Assembly: GCA_023101885.1 (NCBI GenBank)
Contig: JALPQD010000233.1
Location: 1,773,501-1,837,500 of the forward strand
Length of the DNA stretch: 64,000 nucleotides
From: Typhlomys cinereus
Taxonomy: Eukaryota; Chordata; Mammalia; Rodentia; Platacanthomyidae
Direction of reading: 5' to 3'
Each line of letters begins with the position of its first letter. Position 1 is the stretch's first letter. Under the pieces are notes generated by a model. The model did no database searches. It was not told where the DNA came from and was given only the letters and a program-made list of their open reading frames with translations. Shown here in pieces: positions 24,189 to 35,819 of the stretch. A program made the position numbers and the translations under genes.

Positions 24189-24480
24189 CCAAGTGTTTAT
24201 TTTATTTTTTATTTTTTATTTATTTTTTTTGCAATAGCATGAGGTTTTATTTAACGATGCGCCAGGCGGCTCCAGCAACCTCTCACGCAGGAGAGACTGA
24301 AGCGGCCCCGAGCAGCTCGGGCAAGGGGTTTTTAAGGGGTCTTTGGGTAGGGGGGGTTGCTTAGCTGAGGAATTTTCTATGACCTTTACAGTCATTGGTC
24401 GGCGAGAGCTCTGGTGGAGTTGGCTCTTGGTGATCTTTCCAGTCCACCTGCTGAACCGCAGGCTGCCAAGTGTTTATTTT
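24189..24480 (-). mobile_element. Gammaretrovirus-like LTR U3-R fragment, apparently LINE-1-mobilised
   Basis: The insert is 24204-24465 on the minus strand. It carries AATAAA (complement of 24246-24251) followed by ACCTCATGC and, about 15 nt after the hexamer, an A-rich tail. AATAAA plus this spacing resembles the R-region end of class I (gammaretrovirus-like) ERVs. Upstream is a possible TATA (CTTAAAAACC) and a CCCGAG/CTCGGG hairpin, as expected at an R start. The TSD CCAAGTGTTTATTTT is 15 bp (24189-24203, 24466-24480), not the 4-6 bp of integrase. That points to retroposition of a polyadenylated viral RNA. No viral gene is present. Confidence 0.75.
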
Positions 24481-24715
24481 TAACTTTAGATTTTTGTGTG
24501 TTTGTGTGTACCAGAGGGCACAATGTAGTCCTGTGGAATCATCCTGGATTACTTCTACATCTTTTTTGCTTCACTCTGAGATTTCCCAGGCTCTGGCCAT
24601 CAAGGCCAAAAGGGCAAGCCACCTCCACTTTCTTCTAGTGTTTTTAGGTGGAAATCTGGGATCCAAACTCTAGACCTTCTGCTTGTGAGGCAGTCTTAAC
24701 ACCTACAGATGTGTA
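24481..24715 (-). mobile_element. Older tRNA-type SINE
   Basis: The antisense reads 'gactgcctcacaagcagaaggtctagagtttggatcccag', then 'agaagaaagtggaggtggcttgccc' and 'gtagaagtaatccaggatgattcc', ending with a (CA) tail. It is the AT-richer relative of the young SINE family and lies directly beside the retroviral insert. Confidence 0.75.
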
Positions 24716-25599
24716 TCTTTTACTGAGGGTATTTTTTGTGAGAATATTGGATTTCTGGAAGCTGTACAAAACAGTGACTTTGATTCCATTGATTAGGATA
24801 CACCCACTGTGAACTTCAATTCCCTTGTAAGCACTTGTATGAATGGACTCTGTAGACACTATTTATGACAAACATTTTTTGTCTTTTAAATGATACAAAG
24901 TTGGATTTTTCTGCAAAATAATCAGTCCCTGCAACTGCCAAATCAGACTGTCAAACATGAACTTTACAAATACTACTTTGCATTGAGAGTAAGGAATTGT
25001 CTATTTAATTTATTGATTAATTTAATAATTAAATAAACATTTTGAAGAAAATTTTAAATAATATAGTTATTATTCTAAAGTTGATTATTAAGCCAAATAT
25101 AATTAAAGTGTATGAGTTATATGCCAATAGATTCATGTTAAGTAAAAAGTATGACAGGTCACAAAGATCATTAAAGAATACTGTTTAAAATACTAATTGC
25201 TAATGTTATAAATCATGAATTCTCCTAAATGTCATAAAATTAATTTGTTTTGTACTCTTAAAATAGTGTTCAGAAGTATTTATCATAAAAGTCAATGTTT
25301 GGAGGAAAATATGGATATATCAAATCTGCATAATTCTTCATATTAGTGTGATTGCTGAATATTTGCCATGTGGTAGATGCTGTTTTGTTGTTAGTTTGAG
25401 GCTTTTGTGGAAGATAAATTCAATGGAGAGAAATTCCAATTTTCCTCAGTAAGGGTGTTAATGCCATAGCCACTAAAACTTTAGGAAAGTTTTACTAAGG
25501 AATGGTCCATTAAATATTGGTGTTAATCATTGGCATATAAAGTGGTGAATCTACTACGCTCAACAGACAGTTGAAATAAACTATGTTTAATTCTGCTTT

Positions 25600-26460
25600 T
25601 CTGTGTTGTTCTTCACAGCACCTCAAGATGAACTTAATTGTGCAAAACAACTATGTAGGAAATTTGATTCCAAACATTTTCATCAGCACAGTTTGCTCAG
25701 GCACCAGCATTTTGTCTAATTGAAGCACTAAACTTCCTGTACTTTTTTTTTTTCTCCTTTTTGGCCATTATGCTAAAGATATATAATTTCTGCTGATTTA
25801 AGTATCTCGTGTCAGGGCAGTAAGTATGCAATTAGCTTTAGTTTAAGTGATAGCAGCATGCTATAAATAAGATTCTTAATTGTGTTTGCGAGATTAAAAT
25901 TCAGCTTTATTGTTTGCTCCCTTTCTTTCTTTGGTGGCACTGTGGTGTATTCGCATTGCTACCTCTAAATGAATGTCAACTTGTTTTACCTCGACTGCAG
26001 CCGATCGATACTTCATTAGACTGAATTGTCTTGTGCCCATGCAACCTTGAAGCTGCGGCTTAATTACCACCCATATTATGCAGTGGTTCAGAGAGCTGTG
26101 CTCAGCTGTGTCAGTTTTGAAAAAATAATTTTTTTTCAAACCCTGGCATTACCTATGTCTAGGAAAAATGGTCACTTCATTTTAATTTTTTTTACTGTTA
26201 GTCAAATTAAACATTAATGATATCTTTAATTTCACTGGAATACACAAATGTAAGATTGCATTTTAAAACTCTTATTATTTTACAAGACTCTTGGACTGGA
26301 AATATAATTTTCTTGATCAAACCATTGTGCAGTAAAGATAATTTAAAACTAATGGCAAAATTGCATTCATATGAAAGAGAAGAGAGGGGAAAGTGCAGTC
26401 AAATGGCAATCATGACAAATGACATCTCTTGTCCAAGAGTCATTTCTCCTCACTAGGCTG
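25600..26460. promoter_or_regulatory. Candidate conserved non-coding (enhancer-like) block
   Basis: This stretch has no recognisable transposon. It has balanced, non-repetitive composition and many homeodomain-type ATTA/TAAT cores (for example GCAATTAGCTTTAG near 25830 and CGGCTTAATTACCACCC near 26056). CpGs survive in GCAGCCGATCGATAC near 25998. These traits suggest constraint but do not prove it. The short open frames lack coding character. Confidence 0.35.
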
Positions 26461-26574
26461 ATTTGTCATCCTCACTTTTGACATTTTTCATCCTGCTATG
26501 AAATCACACTGACAGAATAAGATATTTTAAGACTTAACAGCAGGCCACAGTAGATGGTTTTGTACCTCCATTAT

Positions 26575-26628
26575 CTATTTATTTATTTATTTATTTATTT
26601 ATTTACTTACTTACTTACTTATTTATAT
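26575..26628. repeat. (TTTA)n / (TTAC)n microsatellite
   Basis: A tetranucleotide run of ATTT units turns into ACTT units and back. It lies next to the unique block at 25.6-26.5 kb. Confidence 0.95.
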
Positions 26629-26974
26629 TTGGTTGGCTGTTTTACTTTTGACTTTCAAGCTGTTGAATAGTGTACATACAAAAAAACTTAGTTCTAATAA
26701 ATAGTTTTTGTTAAACAACTTCATGTGAAAAATAGTTCAAAATAGAAGGTGAAATGATAGGCAACATTGTTTATCTCTTTTCTGCTCATACTTAAAATGT
26801 ATCAAAATACCAAAAGTTTTGTTTGACATTTCCTTTATTGAATCACTTCACAGATTCAGTAGTTAATGCTAATATTTTGAGGATGAAACAGCCCTTGGAA
26901 AAATAATCAAAACAAGGAGATTGCTTAACACTTCATAGAGCCCCAAAATTGACACGGGAATTTGGCCTGAGAAT

Positions 26975-27160
26975 TTGTATCAGTTTTCTAGGACCATCAT
27001 AACCAAGTACCACTAACTAATGGTTTAAACCAAGAGAAATACATTGTTTTGTAATTCTGAAGTCTCCAGGTCTGAAGCCAAGCTTTCTTCCTATTCCCAG
27101 CATCTGGTGGGTAAACTGTCATCTTCAGAATTCCCTGGTCTGGAGCCACAGACTAGACAC
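26975..27160 (-). mobile_element. MLT1-like MaLR LTR fragment (ancient)
   Basis: The plus strand reads 'gtatcagttttctaggaccatcataaccaagtaccactaactaatggtttaaa', then 'tgtaattctgaagtctcc'. This is the antisense of the MLT1 LTR 3' end. Similarity fades after about 27160. Confidence 0.65.
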
Positions 27161-27164
27161 ACAC

Positions 27165-28880
27165 TGTAGGACGAAAATGGCTTACAGAGTTTGAACTTAA
27201 ATGGGGATCTTTTCTTTCTCTTTCCTTAACTCCTTACTTCCTTCTTTTCTTTTTTCTATTCCTTTATTCCAGAAGTCTTTGCAGGAGAACTACCATTTTT
27301 TGGGAAATGTTACCTCCATTTACAGATATTTGCATCTATAAGAATCTTCTTCTGCATCAAAGCTGTTCAGAGATATTTTTTGTGTACTTGGTCAGAACTT
27401 ACATACTGTACAATGTTCTTTAAAATACAACTCTCAGGATCTAGTGGGCTCAAAAATCATATTAAAATCTAAGTGAATCTATCACAGGGCTCATTACCCT
27501 TCTCTTAAAATCAATATCCACATGATGCCAATATTATTGTTCTGTGGCATGCACTTAAAAGTAGTAAAGTGCCAAATGGCACAAGAGGAGAAAAACTAGT
27601 TACCTCCAGCTAAAGAGTACAGAAAACTCTGGAAGGAAGAAATTTTACACATGATTCATATACTAAGGAACCAGAAGAAGTAGCTACATACAGAAAGGAT
27701 ACAGATACATGCAAAAGATACAGAGAACATAGAAAGCATGGCCTGAATCAGAATGCGAAGAGTGTGTCCTACACCATGATTCAGGGGCAAGAGATGATAT
27801 GTTGATAAATGAGTGTAACTTTGCAGACCAGGTTAAGGAGCATAAATACAATCCTAGTCAATGGAAATGATAGTATGTTAATCAATGACCTTATATTAAA
27901 GTATGGTCTAGCAATAGGATTCTCACAATCCATTTAAAAATAGTCCCTGAATGCCTATGAGATGCCATAGCATTCATAAAGCACTACTGACAAATTCTAT
28001 CCTCTACTTAGCTTTTGATTCCAGTGGAAGGATAGGGCCTCTGGGAAACACTCTCCATAGGAGGATCACTGAGGAAGAGAACAAATTCAAAATACTGGAG
28101 AAATAGGAATTTATCATGTCATGAAATAAATGTTCATGATATAATGTCAAGTGTAATATGAAAATTTCAAGATCAAATTAAATGTAAAAATTTTAACCAG
28201 ACATCTTATTTGCTTCCCTTAATGATACCAAAATGAGAGCAACATAAAAGGAAGGACCTGGGCTGATTTCATGTGTACAAGCAAAACAGAAGAAAAACAA
28301 AACCAGAGTAAACAACAGCTGAAAGGAGGTTGCTAAAGTGTAAATAATTTCAGCGCCAAATTCAGGAATCAAGGCAAATAGTCTTTGAGCTTTCAGGAAG
28401 AGACCCAGAAGCAGGCTTAATTGTCCTGTACTATCCCCAAAAATCTTAAATGTTACAGATATTGGGAGTTTTTGAAGATGATTTGTTGAAATATAATGCT
28501 TTTCAATGCACAATTAAAGAAAAAGTTATACTAAGGGATGACCAATCCCATCTCACCAGATAGTGTACTATTCACGCCTGCCATGGAAGAAGATGAAGTT
28601 TGAAGGGGCAATTAACTGGAAAGGAGAAATGGGTTCTAGATGTATGGGTGCCAAGAATGAAAACTGCCACGTTAGAGGAAAGTCTGCACACTGAATATCA
28701 AGAACCCTAAATTTAGCCATCCAGTTCTCTTATCCCATTCAGCCTAAGAAGAATGGATGCTAGGTAAGAAAGAAGAGTAGGCCATTTGTTTTCAGGAAAT
28801 TGATGTGATCAAAGAAAAAGAAGGGACATACAGCATTTACACAGATGACTTCAGAGACCTTCTGAGAAGGTTCATGCAGG
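27165..28880. other. Non-coding stretch, nothing recognised
   Basis: A 106-residue antisense open frame (28193-28513) is hydrophobic and shows no motif that I recognise. I treat it as chance. Confidence 0.4.
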
Positions 28881-28888
28881 CATACACA

Positions 28889-28890
<2 letters not shown>

Positions 28891-28942
<52 letters not shown>

Positions 28943-28955
28943 CGCACACACACAC
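28891..28955. repeat. (CA)n microsatellite
   Basis: About 65 bp of CA with a few CG-containing units at the 3' end. Confidence 0.98.
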
Positions 28956-28959
28956 TTCA

Positions 28960-30160
28960 TATATCCCACACACACAAATGCAATGGATCCCTTTTCTCAA
29001 CTATTTGACTTTTTCTTTTAAATACATCTAATTAAGATTTGTGGAGACTTTATAAAATGAATTGCAGAATTTGCAATGAACATAGACATTTTGCTCTCAG
29101 TGAATCTTAGAGAAAAGAAAAAAACAAAAAGATAGATTAACATCAAAACTCCATGTTCCCCAAGACTTGAAAGAAAGTTATTTCCATAAACATCATAGTT
29201 ACAAGATGAGAATGAGGTAAACATTAGGGAAGGATTCTTTAAACTAAGACAAATTTGGAAATGAAAATATAGTCATCTCTAAGAAAGTTGGAAAAAGAAA
29301 AGGGATGGCAAATATAAAAGACAGGAAATTTAAAGAAACAAAACTGGAGAAAAGGAAAACCTTTAGACATAATTTCACACCCACACCCACACACACACAA
29401 AATATTCTAGACTAGAGAGACTGGTGTTTACAGAATGAGGACACCCACAATGGGGGGAAAACTTACATGGAGTCTCATTTTGAAAAGTTTTAAAATAATG
29501 CACACAGATCAAAAGCCCGGAAAATTAAAAAAATTAAAGTAAAAACACAAATTCAGGCAAATTGAGTCAAAATCTTTAAGCATTGCCAACTTTAACAGCA
29601 TTACAAGGTCAAAGAACATAGAAGAATGTATCTAAATTCTGAGAGAATAGTATCTCTAACTTAGAAGTAAAGTTTCTAAACAAACTGTCATCTAATTTTG
29701 ATGGAAGACATTTTTAGAAAAGCAATCTATCAACTTCTAACCCACTGCCAACTTTGTAGCTCTTGGAAAGTAAGCCCTAACAAATCAGGTAATAACTAAA
29801 AGCTAAGAAATAGATGGGGTTTGGGGACCACGGAACTCAATAAGGAAGAGAGGCAGAGCTAACCTCAGGATAAAACTCAAAATTAAAAGTAGCTCTTGTA
29901 CATACCAAGCTCTTCTAACTTTTGTCTTCAGAGTTGCAGCTGAAATCAGTTATCTTGTTTAGATCATTATCATAATGCATATTTAATACACATAGAGGAG
30001 TCATGCAATATGCCTAGATAATATTTAATTTTATGCTGATTTTCAGTTAATCCTAGAGATAGATGACTGGTATATCTTTTGCTGAGCATTCTAATAAGTT
30101 ATGAAAAATAAATCCACATGAATCAGAAGTGTGTATTTTTTCTTAGCGTGGATGGATTCC
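28960..30160. other. AT-rich non-coding stretch, nothing recognised
   Basis: Purine-rich in places; no gene or nameable repeat. Confidence 0.4.
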
Positions 30161-30163
30161 TAG

Positions 30164-30167
<4 letters not shown>

Positions 30168-30232
<65 letters not shown>
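30168..30232. repeat. Compound (TA)n(GA)n microsatellite
   Basis: A TA run at 30168-30202 passes directly into GA units at 30203-30232. Confidence 0.97.
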
Positions 30233-30234
<2 letters not shown>

Positions 30235-30355
30235 CTTGTGTCCTATACTCCTCTACTGGCTAATCAGAACTGTTTGCCTATAGAGTTAGATCACCTTTAA
30301 AAAGTCAGATGATATTGTCTAAATAAATATATGATATATCTTTAAATGTTACTTA

Positions 30356-30570
30356 TTTGTGTGTGTATGGGGGGAGAGAGAGAGAGACAGTGACTGAGAT
30401 AGAGAGAGTGCAATAGCAGGCACATGCATGTGGGGCATGTGAGTCAAGGGACAGCTTTCAGAAGTCAGCTCTCCTTCTACCATACAGAATTCAGTCCATA
30501 TAGTCACCAAATTCAGGTGAAGAGGTGTGTTTGCAGGTGCCTTTAACTGGTGTGTCATCTCACTGGTTCA
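30356..30570 (-). mobile_element. B3-like SINE
   Basis: Antisense B3/B2-superfamily pattern: (GT)(GA)-rich tail, 'gacagctttcagaagtcagctctccttctacca', and a head complement 'gcaggtgcctttaactggtgtgtcatctcactgg'. Confidence 0.72.
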
Positions 30571-30574
30571 GTAT

Positions 30575-31970
30575 AATAGTCATAATAGATTATTAGGACT
30601 ATGAACCTATGTACCATAAGAGTTGAAAGTAGCTCACATTGGAAAATGCAGAATAAGCAGGAGTTGCTTGCACTTCATCATCAACATTTGAAATTTGAAA
30701 ATATGTGCATTTCTACTTTTGAAAAAGTAAAATGCTTATAAAATCCTATATGCACAATGCAGCATAATATGTAGGAAGGCTTGCAAGCTGGGCACAGGAA
30801 GATTTTAATTCTTTTCTCAGAAAACACTTTTGTAAAGGATAGTGCATGCACTTTGGGAAGGGCTTTGAAGGATGGCAAAGAGCCAGGATCCATCAAAGAA
30901 AGAGATCTTTAAGCCAGGTGTACTAGCAAATTGCAGAAAAGAAAGAGATCAGGGAGTAGCAAAACACCATGAAGGGGAGAAGACTATTTCAATGATTTTA
31001 CAAATTAGGCATGGTAACTGGACTTGAAAGGATTTACTTGATAATCAAAAAGAAAATAGTAAAACCCTTGGAACATAGTCTTACTCAAAATAGATGGTAC
31101 AAGAAGTGGAGGATGGAGCAGGAAGAAGGACCTATTGTCAGGGTTTGGGGTGCAGACAGTGCTGGAAAATCATCTGCTTGTTAAAGGACATATAGATCCC
31201 ATGGATTTCTGTTTTCCTCCGGAAGCTGGAGTTCAGGAAGAAAACAAAAGGAAGCCCTAAGTTGAGGAATGCAGAACTGCAGGAGACACAGGCACAGCAC
31301 AGAGAACAGTGTGGGATGAAAACTAATTTATGGTAACAAATGGGCACTGGAGAATTAGAGGAAAACACAGGAAGGGTGCCTCGGATGCTTCTACTTTAGA
31401 TTCTGAGAGGGTCAAAACCACTGCTGCCCTTCTTCAAATATTAGGAGTTTGGAAGGCCTTCTAGTAACAAATTGTCAATTATTTCCTTAGTACACTTTGA
31501 CACCCATAAAGACTAAAGTCACCAAGTAGCTCTTGGAATCATCACATTGCTTTCAAATGAGAGTTTTCAGATACTATTTTCCTTTTAGTTGGTATCTTTA
31601 AATTGGATTAAAGTGCCCGCCCAGGTTGTTAAAATATTATTTAACTGTAGGACAGTTATTCTCTTAGTCCCAAGGCTGATGAAATTGAGATCAGATTTGT
31701 CAAACTACTTTTCCCAGCTCACATAATGAAGTTGTGTAAATTTTCCAGGTAATTATTCCCAATTCCCTAATGGTCTCTCACAGTTTGTCTTTATTTCTGC
31801 CTACTAAGATCAACATATTGCAAAACTGCTTTCTCCCTGATTTCTTCTCCTATTCTTCTCTCTCTGAAATTTAAACCATCTTTACTATTCATTCAACCGT
31901 CATTTGGCCATGCTCATATAAGAAACTCTGATTGTGGACGACTTTTATTTTCCCATTTGCATGAGTGGGC
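30575..31970. other. Non-coding stretch, nothing recognised
   Basis: No supported gene or nameable repeat. Confidence 0.4.
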
Positions 31971-31974
31971 TACT

Positions 31975-32125
31975 GGTTCATACACATGTGTGTTCATTTG
32001 CACGTATGTGGGCACGGATGTATGTGTTTATGGGCCTGAGACTGACATCAGGAATCATCCACAATTACACTTTCACTTTATTCCTTTGAGATGAGGATTC
32101 TAACCAGATCTAGAATTCTCCAAAA
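31975..32125 (-). mobile_element. B3-like SINE fragment
   Basis: GT-rich start, then 'gcctgagactgacatcaggaatcatcc' and 'cctttgagatgaggattctaacca'. This resembles antisense B3 middle sequence. Truncated. Confidence 0.5.
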
Positions 32126-32397
32126 GTATGTATGTGCAGGATATATTCATATGTGTCTATATATTCATATGCACATGCATGTATATATAGCTTATCTAAT
32201 ACAGCATACATAATATATAACATCTATATGTCATATATAATATAATAGAAATAGAATAGATTAATATCCAAACTGTAGTATATGAATGTGAATATCCAGC
32301 ATTCTGGTTTCAACTTTGTAAATCATTAAACAATGCTGAAAACATATATCTTATACTGATTTAGAATGAATTTATTCCAAATTGGAAGAAGCAGTAT

Positions 32398-32705
32398 TTT
32401 ATTTCATTTGTGTGTGTGTCTGTGTGTATGTGTGTGTGTGTGTGTGTATGTGTGTGTGTGTGTTTAGCAGAGGGCACTTTACTTGGATGTCTGCAGGAGC
32501 CCAAGGGAAAAACTGGGAATTATCTTGGATAGCTCTACCTCCTTACTGCTTTACTCTGAGGTTTTCCAGGTTCTATCTTCAAGCACCAGAATTTCAATTT
32601 GCATTTATTTACCTACAGCATTTTTATGTAGGATCTTGGAATATGAACTCCGATCCTTTTGCTTTAAAACAAAAGACTTTAACCCCTAAGCTATCTTTCC
32701 AGTCC
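32398..32705 (-). mobile_element. Older tRNA-type SINE
   Basis: A (GT)n tail at the left (complement of CA), then 'agcagagggcactttacttgg', 'tctgaggttttccaggttctatc' and 'aaagactttaacccctaagctatctttccagtcc', which is the complement of the tRNA-like head. The 110-residue open frame at 32382-32714 lies within this SINE. Confidence 0.82.
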
Positions 32706-33332
32706 AATGTTTAACACATTTAGGAATCAGTTTAAATCCTCTTTCCCTTTGTATAAGCGGGTGACGAAGTTGCATCAGAGAAAATGAATTACATAAAGGA
32801 AAAATAAAAGAAAGATTTGTGCTACAATTTTCTCTTTATATTACTGATTTAACCAACCAATTTCAAAGAAGGGTTTTAATCTTCCTTATGATTCTCAGTT
32901 ACAGTTCATAGTCCAGTTTATCAGGGAAGTTCTGCCAACACCAGTAACTGAGGGAATTTTCTGGATTATTAATGATAAATTCATGAAGATAAAAATACAG
33001 GTTTCCTAAATGTAATGATATAGTCATTTAGATTTGAAATTAGATGTGAGCATGCTAATTAAGTAACATGCTAGTTACTTAAGAGGTGAGTAAAACACTG
33101 GCAAAGTTCGCAGTTTAGTCTTAGAGTAGCTAAAATATGAATTTGGATACAAGTAAAGTGGAACGCATCTGACATTCTCTACATACTGCAAGGACACAAA
33201 ACAAGAGTCAATGTAAAGATTTAAATAGTGCCAAGGAGAGAGATCTTGTCTAAGAAACAGACATGCTTGTTATAGCCATTTTGTTATTTTTTGGCCATGT
33301 GTAAGTGGTAAGCACATATATTATTCAACTAT

Positions 33333-33612
33333 CCATCACTGTGACACATACCTATGATAAATAGACTTAGAAAAAAAGAGACTTATTTAGGCAGGCTGGT
33401 CTAGAGGCTTCAGTTCAAAACATATTGACTCCATTGCTTTGTGCCAGTGGCAAGTGACATATCACAACTACAGTGTGTGCTGTTCACATTGACCAGAAGA
33501 TTGTTCAATAGTACCCACCCTTAAAAGGTCCTCATCACTCAAGATCCCACAGGTAAGGGAGCAGAGTTTGAACACATGAGTCTTCAGGAGTATTTCACAT
33601 TCAAATAATAGT
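33333..33612 (-). mobile_element. MT/ORR1-like MaLR LTR
   Basis: The reverse complement has 'tgaatgtgaaatactcctgaagactcatgtgttcaaac', then 'gggatcttgagtgatgaggacc'. It ends 'ctaagtctatttatcataggtatgtgtcacagtgatgga'. The order matches the MaLR LTRs at 8.29 and 12.89 kb. Confidence 0.75.
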
Positions 33613-33619
33613 ACTACAT

Positions 33620-34510
33620 ATTATCACGTTTACAAATAGTAAACAGAAAGTACTTGAACTGATTGTCAAGGTTAGGAGATAGTCTGCAGTATGTTAGCAT
33701 TGCTCCCTGGGATGCAGTGTGGGGTTTTCAACAATGAGGCTCAAGCTCACCTACTTTCTTATCATAGATTCACGCAGTGTGAACTTGCAGGAAACCCAGA
33801 AGCTCAGGAATGATCTTAAAAATTTTCCATGGGAACCCAACTGTAAAAAACTTTAAATTATGAGATTAATATTATTTTCATTTAGAAGAATGAATATGGT
33901 TATTTGTAATGAAAAACTCCAGAGGGGTTGAAAACAGTTTACAATACTTTAGGAAAACAAAAAATTAGATTATGTATTTCCAAAGTTGGATAACACTACA
34001 AATCTGACTGATGTAAATGCATGCTTAGATAAAGATGTCAAGTCTATTATCTCTATAGTTGAGTATACTGGACACAGTATAATTGTTTATACTAACATAT
34101 AATTGATAATACAGGAAGTCACAATAGGCAGTACTGGAATATTTTGAGACATTGGATTTAAAGAAAGTTTCTGTCTAGTTAACTCTAGGAATTTGCACTT
34201 CCATTTTAAAAATACAGAAAATGATTTTTATTTTTAATGTACTAATTACATTTGATTTTTTTCTGTACTCATTTATCTTTAACTTTTTAACATTTATGCT
34301 TAAAGAGAAATTTAATGCTATGTATGTAAGTATATTTTTTCATTTTTAAACAACTTTTGTGATTTAGTCTAAAACCACCCAACATGCAATGATTCAATTC
34401 TTAGATTTTAAACTTATGTTGAAAACATTTATTAAATAGAAATTTGCAATTTTTAAAAAATAATAATTTAATCTATGTACATTCTTTATACTTCATGACT
34501 ACTAAAAAGA
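33620..34510. other. AT-rich non-coding stretch, nothing recognised
   Basis: No coding signal or nameable repeat. Confidence 0.4.
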
Positions 34511-34514
34511 TGAA

Positions 34515-34605
34515 AAGGGTTCTGGAGATGTGGCTCAGTAATAATATCAGTAGTTGAAAAACTCAGGCCTTGCTGGAGTTTGGATTTCAGAAGTCACAAA
34601 AAAGT
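34515..34605 (+). mobile_element. tRNA-headed SINE fragment
   Basis: 'gggttctggagatgtggctcagtaa... ggccttgctggagtttggatttcag' retains A-box-like and B-box-like spacing of a B2-superfamily head. Confidence 0.5.
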
Positions 34606-34639
34606 CAACGTCATGCTGGATTTTTACTTTCAAACACAG

Positions 34640-35180
34640 CAAAAGTAAGTTCTTCCTGTCTTAAGGTGTTTTACTCAGATATTTTTCACAGAAACAAGTA
34701 AAGTAACTAAGACTATATGGGGATTCCAGAGAAAGGAAAAGAATTGACATCAATATGGGCCACTTGGTGAAGTAGGTTAAGAAAGGACAATAGAATAAAT
34801 AACTAGAGAAAGGATTGGCAAAAGCATAAGAACATAGATATGGATGGAGTAGAAGAAGGAGTAGAAGATGTAATAGAATAAGGTTGTGGAAACAATCATG
34901 GGCTGACTCTAGGAAGCTGGGGATCATAGGAACAGGAACAAAGCATGAAGGAGAGTTTTTGTTCACTTTCAGGGAAGATAGGAACCCAAAATGGGATGTC
35001 TGGAAGGAAAGGAAAGAGGAAGAATTCAGAATGTGTGTAGATAACACAAGGTAAAGAAAGAAAAGGTAGCTTAGCCAGAACAAGCAGCAATGTCTAGACT
35101 TTGCTTGTAGAACAACAAATGGAGACACAAAGAGTCAGAGGCACATAAAGGTCAAAGAAGGAGAAAAAAATGGTTGAAAA
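34640..35180 (+). mobile_element. MaLR LTR 3' end plus purine-rich internal sequence
   Basis: 'ttactcagatatttttcacagaaacaagtaaagtaactaag' (to about 34712) is a MaLR LTR terminus. It is followed by a long purine-rich stretch consistent with MaLR internal sequence. The complement of this A/G-rich stretch yields the longest open frame in the window (155 residues, 34661-35128, minus). That frame is Leu/Ser/Phe-rich and has no recognisable domain. Confidence 0.5.
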
Positions 35181-35204
35181 TTCATAGACTAAGAAAGAAA
35201 AGGA

Positions 35205-35460
35205 CTGGAGAAGACACTTGGCATGCAAGGAAATGACCAGAATTTGGATCATTAAATCCCATGTAAAATGTCAGATAAACATGACAACGAATCTGTAATT
35301 ACAGGCCTTGGAATCCCCAGAGCAAGCTAAATAGACTGACAATTTGTAAGAAAATGCTCTGGCTTTAGAGACCCGGACTTAAAATAGTAAGTTTGAAGGT
35401 AGTTGAATTTAATTGTTAATATTTTTCTTGATCTCCACACACAAAGGTACCTCATGTGCA
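35205..35460 (+). mobile_element. B3-like SINE
   Basis: 'ggatcattaaatcccatgtaaaatg', 'gaatctgtaattacaggccttggaatccccagagcaagctaaatagac' and 'cttgatctccacac' follow the B2/B3 order in degraded form. A CA-rich tail follows. Confidence 0.55.
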
Positions 35461-35469
35461 ACAACATTT

Positions 35470-35540
35470 GCTCACATACACACATACACACACACACACA
35501 CACGTCTACCTGCATGAAAGCACACACACACACACACAGT
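35470..35540. repeat. Interrupted (CA)n microsatellite
   Basis: Two CA runs are separated by 'cgtctacctgcatgaaag'. They lie between two B3-like SINE bodies. Confidence 0.9.
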
Positions 35541-35596
35541 ATATATATAAAAATAAAGAAAGAAGGAGAAATAGAGACAAAAGAAAGAAAAAAGAA

Positions 35597-35815
35597 AAAT
35601 CTGACAAGACTGTGGCTTTCTGTAATCCCAGCACTTGGGAGGCAGAGGCTGGAGATCCCTGGGACATGGCAGCTAGCTAGACTATTGGGAATAGGTGAGC
35701 TCAGTGATTATCAAGAGATTCTGCCTCAATAAATGAGGTAGCAGTGTGATTAAGAAGAATACGCAACTTTATCTTCAGGCTTCTATATACACACATGCAT
35801 GAGCAACACATATAC
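35597..35815 (+). mobile_element. B3-like SINE
   Basis: 'ctgtaatcccagcacttgggaggcagaggctggagatccctgggacatggcagctagctagactattgggaataggtgagctcag', then 'gattctgcctcaa'. This is the central B3 segment. The tail is CA-rich. Confidence 0.82.
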
Positions 35816-35819
35816 TTAG

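Noticed and set aside
28193..28513. 106-residue hydrophobic open frame, minus strand
   Set aside because: No family resemblance. Length is within chance expectation for 64 kb.
28891..28955. CRISPR-like or satellite array
   Set aside because: Simple CA dinucleotide repeat without spacers. The window is mammalian, so a CRISPR array is not expected.
32382..32714. 110-residue open frame, plus strand
   Set aside because: Entirely inside an older tRNA-type SINE with a GT tail.
34661..35128. 155-residue open frame on the minus strand, the longest in the window
   Set aside because: It is the complement of a purine-rich stretch that has few stop codons by composition. It is Leu/Ser/Phe-rich, lacks any motif and begins within MaLR LTR sequence.
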